Below are positions 53,543-61,659 of a stretch of DNA of 64,000 nt, one piece after another (positions within the stretch are counted from its first letter, which is position 1; every line of letters begins with the position of its first letter). A program made the translations under genes and the position numbers. The stretch covers positions 2,604,001-2,668,000 of the forward strand of contig NZ_CP147505.1 in assembly GCF_037201915.1 (NCBI RefSeq). The letters are read 5' to 3'. The DNA comes from Haloplanus sp. CK5-1. Lineage in GTDB: Archaea > Halobacteriota > Halobacteria > Halobacteriales > Haloferacaceae. Below the pieces are notes generated by a model. The model did not search any database. It worked only from the letters and a program-made list of their open reading frames with translations, and had not been told where the DNA came from.

Positions 53543-53999
53543 ATGGTCCAACCGAGTGGCGCTGTGACCGTCCTCCAGACCGGCGACGGCAGCCTCGTCG
53601 TCGTGGCCGTTCAACTCGTCATCGCACTCGCACAGTTGGCGGGGATGTGGGCGGTGTTCGAAAAGGCGGATCGTGCGGGATGGGCGGCCATCGTCCCGAT
53701 ATACAACCTCTATGTCATGCTGAAGATCGGCGACAACGCCTGGTGGTGGCTGCTATAGTAGCCTTTGTAAGTCATCACACACCTGATCGCATGACTGCGT
53801 TCGATCAGGTGTGCGGACAGTTACAAACGCTACTATAGTCCTCATCGTTCCACTGGTGAACCTCTACGCGTTGTACAGGATTCACGTCGGCGTCGCCCGC
53901 GCCTTCGGCAAGGGGGTCGGCTTCGGTCTCGGCCTGACTTTCCTCGCGCCCGTTTTCTTCCCCTTGCTCGGATTCGGCGACTACCGATACACCGGGTGA
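53543..53999 (+). pseudogene. DUF5684-like membrane protein interrupted by a MITE
   Basis: First part (from ATG 53543): QLVIALAQLAGMWAVFEKAD ... AIVPIYNLYVMLKIG ending at WWWLL, then a stop created by the inserted element at 53753-53838. The rest resumes directly after it as IVLIVPLVNLYALYRIHVGV and ends YRYTG at 53999. Joined, the two halves give a normal small membrane protein (about 120 aa) with the DUF5684 'GkpGW..iiPiyN' style. Ends of the gene are intact, so inactivation looks recent. Confidence 0.85.
53753..53838. mobile_element. 86-bp MITE-like element with terminal inverted repeats
   Basis: Left end CTATAGTAGCCTTTGTAA (53753-53770) is mirrored by TTACAAACGCTACTATAG (53821-53838), 17 of 18 matching. 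A second inner inverted pair, ACACCTGATCG (from 53779) and CGATCAGGTGT (from 53811), makes the element nearly palindromic. No coding capacity; to move it would need a transposase in trans. Confidence 0.85.
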
Positions 54000-54213
54000 G
54001 GGCGTGGCGGTCGGTTGGCCGCTGCGGCATCGTCGCTTCCGGATCAAGGTACCACACGGTCGTTATCAAATATCAAAAATTTGTGGTTTTGGTATGATGC
54101 CGTAGACTGTTTCGGCGTATTCACCCATGCTTCGGCTTCGTCTTTCGATACCAACTGACGACAGACTCAGAAATACCACAAAAATTTTATGTTAAATTCA
54201 AACATGATCCTCC

Positions 54214-54726
54214 ATGCGCGGAATTATTAGCAACATCAAGGATGCGATCACCGGAGATACAGGAGATGGGCTCCCCAAACATGGTCGAAAGGAGGACTTT
54301 TCTCCGGAGAGAGTGAGATCGGAAGTCGATCGATTGTTCGAACAGGACTCCCTGAGCGAAGACGATTTTAATGATTCACGGGAAGAGGTGTTATCCAAAA
54401 TCGAAGACAGTGCGGAAAAATTGGAAGAGATAGAACCGAAGATTGAACGATATCCGAGCATAGGTAGGGACCTTGATAGAAAATCCGAAATCGAGAAGGA
54501 ACAGTCGGATTGGCGAGAGAAATACGCGACCTCGGAACTGATCGAAACGATCGAAAGTATCTCGTCTATCACAGGCCGGATAGTCGCTCATGGGTTCGAG
54601 TCATCCGAATCTCAGCAACTACGTCGAGAGTTACGGGAGTATCCAGCACTCGATGATATGTGGTTGATGATTCTCAGCGCAAGGTCGGCCGTTGACGAAG
54701 ATGAACTGGAGGACATATTCACGTAA
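54214..54726 (+). CDS. Hypothetical coiled-coil protein, AT-rich
   Basis: 170 aa. Charged helices dominate (EEVLSKIEDSAEKLEEIEPK), with predicted coiled-coil between residues 40 and 110. No family recognised. Base composition is clearly lower in GC than the core genes, indicating recent acquisition. A TATA-like ATTTTATGTT lies about 25 nt upstream of the ATG. Confidence 0.65.
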   Translation: MRGIISNIKDAITGDTGDGLPKHGRKEDFSPERVRSEVDRLFEQDSLSEDDFNDSREEVLSKIEDSAEKLEEIEPKIERYPSIGRDLDRKSEIEKEQSDWREKYATSELIETIESISSITGRIVAHGFESSESQQLRRELREYPALDDMWLMILSARSAVDEDELEDIFT

Positions 54727-55024
54727 CGGAGGCCGCACGGACGACTACCCTCATTTTCGAAGTGACGTTCCACACCCCAACGGAACTGGTGATCGTACTG
54801 AGGGGCTCCGCTGACGCGGTTCCGCTGGTAGTTTTCGACATCGCTCGGGTCGTCCCGAAAACGGGTGTGGCGGTCGACCGCGAACGAGAACGAGGCGTCC
54901 ACCCAGAACGCGTTCCACCCCGTCGGCGTCCGAATCCGCGGACGCGGAACTGCAGGTCGTCGGCAGCAGCGGAGAAGGCACGGATGGACACCGTGAGAGC
55001 AGTCACTCGGTATAGAACGACCCG
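54727..55024 (-). other. Possible coding remnant, otherwise no gene
   Basis: A minus-strand frame reads TGWNAFWVDASFSFAVDRHT and DVENYQRNRVSGAPQYDHQF before running out near 54722, looking like a decayed haloarchaeal protein, but no start, family or intact frame is evident. It joins abruptly to the sensor-kinase remnant at about 55025. Confidence 0.25.
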
Positions 55025-55286
55025 AAGCGGTTGCGGACGAGCGACGGCCAGAGGATCACCTGTGAATGGCACAATCGTGTCGTGACCGACGAGGACGACG
55101 GGGTCGTCAGTATCTTCTCTCAGTTTCAGGACGTCACTGAACGTACAACTCGGCAACGGGAGTTGGAAGCACAGGTGACAGCGATGGAAGCAGCGTCGGA
55201 TGGCATCGCTATCCTCGACCACGACGGGGAGTTCGTCTACACGAACCCGAGTCACGCGGCCATCTATGGGTTCGATAATCCGGACG

Positions 55287-56355
55287 GAGGGTGTCATAGA
55301 ACTCTTCTCACACCGTGATGATTGTGCTTCCCGGATTGTCTCCGCGTTCGTAGTTGGTGATTGCGACGACGAGGCGCAGACACAACGCGAGGAACACCTG
55401 CGCTCGTGCATGGACGCGGCCTCGGGCGTGCGTTCGCCCGAGGCCGCAGCCCTTGACTGATTCGTTGGTTCGTTCGACGCCACTCCGGCGGTTGTACGTC
55501 TCGTCTAGCGTTGATTGCTTCAGCTGAACGTCGTTGCTGTGTTTTTCAATGCGGTCTTCTACCCTGTACTCGATATCTTTCGGGTCGTCGGTGTTTCGTG
55601 GATTGTACGGAGCGACTGGCACGACCCCTGCGGCCAGCAGGTGGTCGTGCCAGTCGAGCGTGTCGTAGGCACTGTCTCCAAGCATCCACATCGGTTTCCC
55701 GACGGCGAGCGCGTCACGCGTGACGCGCATCGCCGTCTCTTCTGGTGCTTGTTTGCTCTCGGTGAACTCGGCTGCAATCGGGATCTTTTGCCCGGTTGAG
55801 ACGATCGTGCAGCCGTAGCCGTAGTAGTACTCGTCATCGGTTGGATCATAGCACTTCGATGCGTCTGGATCGGCGGGCATCGCTCTCACGTCGGTTGAAT
55901 CGATAGAATACGTCAAGTCGAGCAGGCCCCGCAAGGCGGCCTGCTCGACGAGATGGTCGAAGACCCGGTCAACAACGTGCTCAAGATCAGTGAGGAATCG
56001 ATCGACCGCGTCTCTCGACGGCGGTCGATCGAAGCTACAGCTGAGCCAGACAACGGTGTTGTTCAGTTCTCGTGCAACCGGACGGATACCGTAGATGTTC
56101 TTGTAATAGCAATGGAGAAAGCCACGCATCATCTCGGGCGGCTCAAGATCTCGTGTTCGCCCCGTCTCCGCCGGGGCGAACACGTCGAACCCTTCAAGAA
56201 ACTCGAAGGAGAGGTGCTCGAACAACGCCAACGTCTCCGTTTCCACGGCATTGAAGAACGATTCTACCGAAGGATCATCTTGCAGGGTCGCTGAACGCAT
56301 TCCACCTCAGCGTTCACCCTGCTCTTTGGTATGCGAACTGTTCTATGACACCCTC
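55287..56355 (-). mobile_element. Insertion sequence of IS4/IS5-superfamily type inside the sensor kinase
   Basis: 1069 bp. Terminal inverted repeats GAGGGTGTCATAGAAC at both ends (55287-55302; complement 56340-56355), flanked by the 6-bp direct repeat CGGACG (55281-55286 and 56356-56361). Contains one complete transposase. The kinase frame is restored by removing it together with one target copy, which proves the boundaries. Confidence 0.92.
55308..56300 (-). CDS. DDE transposase (IS4/IS5 superfamily)
   Basis: 330 aa. DDE residues in YSIDSTDVRAMP (D), WMLGDSAYDTLDW (D) and NRRSGVERTNESVKG (E, in the Y-(2)-R-(3)-E-(6)-K pattern). N-terminal DNA-binding part contains PPEMMRGFLHCYYKNIYGIR. The frame fills the element and is intact. 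Group assignment within haloarchaeal IS families needs comparison. Confidence 0.88.
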   Translation of the reverse strand: MRSATLQDDPSVESFFNAVETETLALFEHLSFEFLEGFDVFAPAETGRTRDLEPPEMMRGFLHCYYKNIYGIRPVARELNNTVVWLSCSFDRPPSRDAVDRFLTDLEHVVDRVFDHLVEQAALRGLLDLTYSIDSTDVRAMPADPDASKCYDPTDDEYYYGYGCTIVSTGQKIPIAAEFTESKQAPEETAMRVTRDALAVGKPMWMLGDSAYDTLDWHDHLLAAGVVPVAPYNPRNTDDPKDIEYRVEDRIEKHSNDVQLKQSTLDETYNRRSGVERTNESVKGCGLGRTHARGRVHARAQVFLALCLRLVVAITNYERGDNPGSTIITV

Positions 56356-57689
56356 CGGACGATCTACTGGGCAAGACGTGGCGGTCCTGTTACGACGAGG
56401 CTGCAATCCCCCGATTCGAGGACGAGATCCTGCCGGTGTTGGGTGAGGAGGGAAAGTGGCAAGGTGAAATGACTGTCACAACCGCCGCAGGCCGGGTCCT
56501 CCGTCAAGAATTGACGCTCACACAGTTAGACGACGGGCGAGCCGTCTGTGTCGTTCGGGATATCACCGACCGGGCGAATCTCGAAAGCGAACTGACAGAC
56601 ACCGTTGAACGGTACGAGACACTCGTAGAGAACTTCCCCGAAGGCGGTGTCTTCCTCTACAACGAAGGTCACGAGTGCATTCTTGCAGGAGGGGCTGGGC
56701 TCTCCAGTCACGGGTTGTCCACTGACGAGGTCGTCGGTTCCCGGCCGAGTGACCGCTACCCACCGGAGATTGTTGAAGAGCTTGAAGGTCACATTCGGGA
56801 TGCCTTCGAGGGGGCACACAGCAGGTTCGAGCAGGCGTACGGCGACCAGTACTACCGGATCTGGACGCTACCGGTCGGAGACGATGAGGCCCCCGATCAC
56901 GTAATGGCGGTCTCGCAAGAGATCACCGACCGCAAGGAACGCGAGCAGGCGATCGAGGACTTGCACGGTACCGCTCGGTCGTTTATACAAGCTGAGACGT
57001 CCGAGGAGATTGCGGACATTACTGTCAACGCAGCTCGAGACATCCTCGATCTGCCAGCCAGTTCAGTACACCTCTACGACGAGGAGAGCGACAATCTGCC
57101 ACCAGCTGCATGGACTGATCGGTTCGACGCGATCATCGGAAAACCTCCGACGTTCTCCGATGGCGAAAGCCTCGGATGGGAGGTGTTCGAATCGGGTGAG
57201 CCACACGTCTACAATGACGTTTCGGCCGCCCCCGGACGTTTGAACCCGGACGCGGACGTTGGCAGCCGGATCATCCTTCCGCTCGGCGATCACGGAGTCT
57301 TCCTGATCGGATCGGAATCGACCGACGCGTTCGATGAGACGGATGAGTCGCTCGCACGTACGCTTGCGACCCACGCGACGAGCGCATTCACCCGGATCAG
57401 GCAAGAACAAAAACTCCGTGAAGAGCGAATCTTCATCGACCAGGCCCTCGATACACTCGCGGATCTCTTCTACGTCATCGAACCGGATGGTACGTTACGT
57501 AAGTGGAACGACCGGTTTTCGGAAGCCGTGGGCTACACAGACGAACAAATCGGCGACATGCGGGCAGTCGACTTCTTCCCCGAGGATGACCGTGAGCGGG
57601 TAGCCGACACGATCGAGGAGGCAGTGACTACCGGTTGTCCGTCAACGACCACCGTATGTGTGCGACGTATCCGTGACACGACGACATAG

Positions 57690-58082
57690 AGCCAGTAGTT
57701 GAACAGTCCTAACGGTCGGATAGACCAAGGCGGACGCTCGTTCCGTGTCCCACATCTTTCGCTGAAGGGTCAGCGGCCGAGACATCGACCGTCATCGCAC
57801 AGGACGACCTACGACGCGGGTGACATCGACGACTGGACGGGGATCCTATCCCTCCCCCTCACGGGATGGGTTCGACGAATCGCTGCGCGTGAACACCATG
57901 CGCCCCGATACGGGTTCGAATCCCGGTAACCGTTTTCGTCCTCGCTTCGCTCGGACGGAAAACGGGCGTGGCGGGATTCGAACCTTGCGTCGGGCCTGAC
58001 GGCCCGACTAACCACCGCTCGCTTCGCTCGCGGTGGCGCGGTCGAGAGGTTAGGAACCGCTGGTGTTCGACGGGATCAGACC
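57690..58082. repeat. Integrase upstream region with T-arm-like fragments and stacked hairpins
   Basis: No gene. Two T-arm-like pieces occur in opposite directions: ACGGGTTCGAATCCCGG (57910-57926, plus) and GGTTCGAATCCCGCCACGCC read on the minus strand (57965-57984). Between them CCGTTTTCGTCC and GGACGGAAAACGG form a hairpin (57930-57965); two more hairpins follow (CGGGCC pair near 57991, CCACCGC pair near 58011). Neither T-arm belongs to a full tRNA. Consistent with an attachment site beside the integrase. Confidence 0.5.
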
Positions 58083-59093
58083 ATGTCCGACGAACTCGAA
58101 CCCATCGACCCCGACGAAGCCGTACAGATGTACCTGCACGAGCGTCGACCCGAAGTCGCCTCATCGACGCTCCAGTCCCACGAGTACCGCCTCAAGCACC
58201 TCATCCGATGGTGCGAGCAGGAAGGCGTCGACAACCTCAACGAACTGTCTGGGCGTGACCTGCACCGCTACAAGCTCTGGCGGCAGGAAGACGGTGACCT
58301 GACCAAGGCGAGCCTGAAGACCCAGATGGACACAGTGCGGGTGTTCATCAGTTTCTGCGAATCGATCGACGCCGTCGTGCCCCAACTCCACGAGAAGGTA
58401 CTGTCGCCGACGCTCTCGGGAAGCGACAACCAGCGGGACGTGATGCTCGAAAGCGAGCGAGCCGACGAGATCCTCGGCCACCTGCGACGCTTCGAGTACG
58501 CCTCACTGGAACACGTCCTTCTCTGCCTCCTCTGGCGCACGGGTGTCAGAGCAGGCGGCGTTCGAGCGCTCGATGTCGACGACTACGACCCCAATGAGGA
58601 GCGTCTGAAGGTTCAGCACAGGGACGAGACGCCTCTGAAGAACAAGGAGGACGGCGAGCGATACATCGCGCTGACCACCGAGACCTGCACTGTCGTCGAG
58701 GATTGGATCGCGTATGAACGTCCAGACGTTGTCGACGACGAGGGTCGAGAGCCGCTACTGGCGACCAAGCAAGGCCGACCCCACATCTCGACGGTTCGGG
58801 ACATCGTGTACCGCTGGACGCGACCCTGTCAGTACGGGAGCGGCTGTCCCCACGACCGCGATCCCGACGAATGCGAAGCGGGGAAGCACGGGCACGCCAG
58901 CAAGTGTCCGTCGTCCGTCTCTTCGCACGCCGTCCGTCGCGGGGCAATCACGCACTTCCTGACCGAGGATGTCCCGGAGAAGGTCGTCAGTGATCGCATG
59001 AACGTCAGCCAGGAGGTACTGGATGAGCACTACGACAGACGGAGCGAGGAGGTGAAGGTCGAACAGCGACGGGAATATCTCGACGGGATGTAG
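58083..59093 (+). CDS. Tyrosine recombinase/integrase
   Basis: 336 aa. SAM-like core-binding domain (SSTLQSHEYRLKHLIRWCEQ), then catalytic domain with Arg in WRTGVRAGGVRALDVDDYD, HxxR in SSHAVRRGAITHF and the nucleophile Tyr in LDEHYDRRSEEV. An extra zinc-finger-like insert (CQYGSGCPHDRDPDEC ... HASKC) sits before HxxR, as in some haloarchaeal provirus integrases. Probably drives insertion of the region to its right. Confidence 0.9.
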   Translation: MSDELEPIDPDEAVQMYLHERRPEVASSTLQSHEYRLKHLIRWCEQEGVDNLNELSGRDLHRYKLWRQEDGDLTKASLKTQMDTVRVFISFCESIDAVVPQLHEKVLSPTLSGSDNQRDVMLESERADEILGHLRRFEYASLEHVLLCLLWRTGVRAGGVRALDVDDYDPNEERLKVQHRDETPLKNKEDGERYIALTTETCTVVEDWIAYERPDVVDDEGREPLLATKQGRPHISTVRDIVYRWTRPCQYGSGCPHDRDPDECEAGKHGHASKCPSSVSSHAVRRGAITHFLTEDVPEKVVSDRMNVSQEVLDEHYDRRSEEVKVEQRREYLDGM

Positions 59094-59218
59094 TCAGGAA
59101 GGCCCGTCATCGGCCTTCTGCGAACTCTGGAGTAGACTTGGATGATTACCTCTCGTGTCTCGGGGCACGTCTCGCAAACTGTCCTGAGCACGGTTTCTCA
59201 GACATTACAGAGCAAAGC

Positions 59219-59470
59219 ATGGACACGGGGATGATCAGTCGTCGCAAGAAGCGCCCCGGCTCACCACCCGACAGTGCAGACGGATACGACGATTGGCTCG
59301 CAGGATGGAAGCGGCCACCAGATCCTGACGATCTAGACGAGGGCCAATTGCTGGAGGTTCAGACGGATGATCGAGATCCGGAATCGGCCATCGTAACGGG
59401 CACATCCGACGACGGCATCAGCATCCGCACTGAGCATCTCCCCTGGAGGAGGATGGGCTATCCATCTTAG
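59219..59470 (+). CDS. Small hypothetical protein
   Basis: 83 aa from ATG 59219; an earlier ATG at 59138 in the same frame is possible. Acidic middle (DGYDDWLAGWKRPPDPDDLD) followed by a beta-rich end. No family. Lies 125 bp behind the integrase on the same strand. Confidence 0.5.
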   Translation: MDTGMISRRKKRPGSPPDSADGYDDWLAGWKRPPDPDDLDEGQLLEVQTDDRDPESAIVTGTSDDGISIRTEHLPWRRMGYPS

Positions 59471-59933
59471 CGGTCGAAGACGAGAATTTCTCTGCTATGC
59501 TTGATTTTCCGGACTGGGTAGAGTCGTAACGAGACGGCTGAAGGTTCAGACAGGCGATCGAGTCCGGCAATTCGACCGACAGAACCGAAACCCGAAACTT
59601 CCCACCTTTGCGACCCGGATACCTTTCCCGTAGAACGCGATCACATTTTTCGTGGATAAACCGAGTGTCCTTCGCTTATTTGAACATTCAGCGCGCATCG
59701 AACATCTGTCCCCAAGTGTGGTTTTCACGAACTGCCGTGCTACATCAAGTTCTCAGGATGGTTCTCTTGGAGCCTTCGGCGGCTGATGTGATTAGTTTGC
59801 TGAATACAGAGGATATATTCGGCACGATTCCGACAATCTGTCGGGAGTAGAGCGTTCAACAAAGGTAGAATGCACAGCATGAACAGATACTTACCGGTGC
59901 CGCAAGCAAGTAAGTCTCGACGTAGAGGTGACA
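59471..59933. other. Gap of about 460 bp without gene
   Basis: AT-rich compared with the rest of the window. Short frames on both strands lack acidic composition. It should contain the promoter for the next plus-strand gene; nothing else recognised. Confidence 0.4.
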
Positions 59934-60968
59934 ATGGATAGTAACACCCTCGTACCGCTTATTTTTCTGTATACCAATAATCGTGCCTCTATTGACGGCG
60001 CAACGCGGTTCCAGAAGCTCGTGTTTCTTGCACAGGAGGAGGATGATATCCCCGATGCATACGATGATTTTCGACCAGATAGGTTCGGGCCATTCTCAAA
60101 GTCACTCCACCATGATCTTGAGGTCTTCCGGCAAAAGGGCTACATTGAGCGGAACGTGGTCACCAATGAGTACGGCCAAGAGAAACATATCTACTCACTA
60201 TCCGAGCGCGGTATCCGTATCACAAAGGAACTTATTGATGATTACAAGCCGTTTTTCGATGTTGCGGAATCAATCAAAGGCAGATATAACAGCCAACCGC
60301 TGCCAGATCTCTTGAAATACGTTTATAGGAAATATGAGGGCTACCGAACAGCAACTGAGATCGACACTGCGAGTTTGTTTGATCCAGATGCTAAATCTGA
60401 ATTTGAACACGCATCGTCAATCGGTGGCGAGCCAAAGCCGGTCGCCGAGTTACTTCAACCGACTCCACATACTCTGTATCAGCTTCCGAAGCGCGATACA
60501 AACGCGTATATCTACTACTTCACAGACTCTACCTATAGCCAGCCGAATAGTAAGTACAAACAGCTGGACGATCAGTTAACACTGTTAGGTCGCCATCGAC
60601 AGCAACTTGAGGTTGTGATCATTGATCGAGACCGGACAGACCCTACTCTGTGGAAGATTCTTATGAATGGTCTCGATATTGATGACTATCCCGCAATCGT
60701 TGTTGCCGGACGTGAACTCGGTGTTGGTGATGTCACTATTGCGGATTCTATGTTTACGCCAACACCAACCGACTACGCAACTCTTGAAAACGGTATGCTC
60801 TTAGACGACATACTACGAGACGTTGATGAGACGCGGGACTTCCTAAACGGCTTGTATGATGCCGCACTCACCAATTCGATACAGTCAGGAATGAGGAAAG
60901 AAAAAGTTATACAAGGATTAAGTATTGGAAAAGACCAGATTGAGAAGATACTCACTATTTCCACCTAA
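59934..60968 (+). CDS. Hypothetical protein with Panacea/YwgA-like N-terminal domain
   Basis: 344 aa from ATG 59934 (GTG 59928 also in frame). The N-terminus has NRASIDGATRFQKLVFLAQE followed by FGPFSKSLHHDLEVFRQKGY and IYSLSERGIRITKEL, the pattern of winged-helix-like Panacea (DUF4065)/YwgA domains found in toxin-antitoxin and defence proteins. The C-terminal 200 residues are unrecognised. Low GC and rare haloarchaeal codons mark it as foreign. Cargo of the integrase-linked region. Confidence 0.55.
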   Translation: MDSNTLVPLIFLYTNNRASIDGATRFQKLVFLAQEEDDIPDAYDDFRPDRFGPFSKSLHHDLEVFRQKGYIERNVVTNEYGQEKHIYSLSERGIRITKELIDDYKPFFDVAESIKGRYNSQPLPDLLKYVYRKYEGYRTATEIDTASLFDPDAKSEFEHASSIGGEPKPVAELLQPTPHTLYQLPKRDTNAYIYYFTDSTYSQPNSKYKQLDDQLTLLGRHRQQLEVVIIDRDRTDPTLWKILMNGLDIDDYPAIVVAGRELGVGDVTIADSMFTPTPTDYATLENGMLLDDILRDVDETRDFLNGLYDAALTNSIQSGMRKEKVIQGLSIGKDQIEKILTIST

Positions 60969-61211
60969 GCAATCTAATTGCCTTCTGAGTAATATCTGAT
61001 GGATCAGACTGGCTAGAATCCTCAATAATCCTGTCCGAGGTACGTGTCCTTTGCAAGCTTAACCAAGACCGCAGTCAGAGAATAGCCGCTAACATCACGG
61101 AAAGTCTACTGTATCCAGTCCCTCGAACCTGAAGCACGCACCGAGTGATTTCCATCCTCTCAATGGTGAGGTGCTGCAAGGGTGCAGAGCGATCCATCTC
61201 TCCCACTGCGA
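60969..61211. other. AT-rich spacer between convergent genes
   Basis: No gene. The plus-strand gene ends at its left side and the minus-strand pair ends at its right, so transcription from both sides should stop here; no clear hairpin or long T-run is visible. Confidence 0.35.
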
Positions 61212-61610
61212 CTACGTCTGAACGTTGAACTCGCCGGCGTACCACCCGACACCCTCTTGATCGATACTCCCCCCGAAGATCGTCATGAGTCGGATGTCTG
61301 TATCGTCGATCGGGAGTACCCCTCCCTTCCAAGACTCAACGTCGTCGACGACGAACTGGATCACCGATCCCTGATTCATGATGAAATTGACTCGGTCGAG
61401 GAGCATATCGTGGACACTCTCGGCGGCATCCTCGGGATCGTCCGTAGTCGCGAGGTAGTCGTCGAGTCCGGTGACGGTCACGTCAAGGGGGAGTTCCTCC
61501 CGTTGATCGACCCGCCGGAGGAACTCGACGATACTCAGTTCGTCGTCGTAGACGCCGTGCTTCGCGGCGGCGTCCTGCGACATAACGTGATAGCGGATTT
61601 CCAGCGTCAT
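61212..61610 (-). CDS. Hypothetical protein downstream of the DUF1156 methyltransferase
   Basis: 132 aa: MTLEIRYHVMSQDAAAKHGV, then VESWKGGVLPIDDTDIRLMT and a C-terminal FGGSIDQEGVGWYAGEF. Acidic and well formed but unrecognised. It starts 49 bp after the methyltransferase stop on the same strand, so it may be an accessory gene of that defence cluster. Confidence 0.65.
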   Translation of the reverse strand: MTLEIRYHVMSQDAAAKHGVYDDELSIVEFLRRVDQREELPLDVTVTGLDDYLATTDDPEDAAESVHDMLLDRVNFIMNQGSVIQFVVDDVESWKGGVLPIDDTDIRLMTIFGGSIDQEGVGWYAGEFNVQT

Positions 61611-61659
61611 CGATCAGTTGGCTGATACTGTGTCGGTTTGGTTCATAAACCTGTGGCGC

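Larger units (their letters stand above)
55025..57689 (+). pseudogene. PAS/GAF sensor histidine kinase, truncated at both ends and IS-interrupted
   Basis: The first piece has RTSDGQRITCEWHNRVVTDE and FQDVTERTTRQRELEAQ, then a PAS start GEFVYTNPSHAAIYGFDNPD. The IS at 55287-56355 interrupts it. Removing the IS and one 6-bp target copy joins it in frame to DLLGKTWRSCYDEAAIPRFE and continues through PAS (56590-56940), GAF (about 56960-57420) and another PAS start to 57689. No HisKA or HATPase remains; the last residues (TTVCVRRIRDTTT) are off-frame. The N-terminus is also missing. Non-functional. Confidence 0.88.

Noticed and set aside
54719-55483. 254-codon minus-strand gene
   Set aside because: It spans the sensor-kinase remnant, the IS end and unrelated sequence; no domain and mixed composition.
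57841-58060. Complete tRNA gene upstream of the integrase
   Set aside because: Two T-arm-like pieces are visible but neither has a matching D-arm, anticodon arm or acceptor partner, and the minus-strand arm has mismatched stems.
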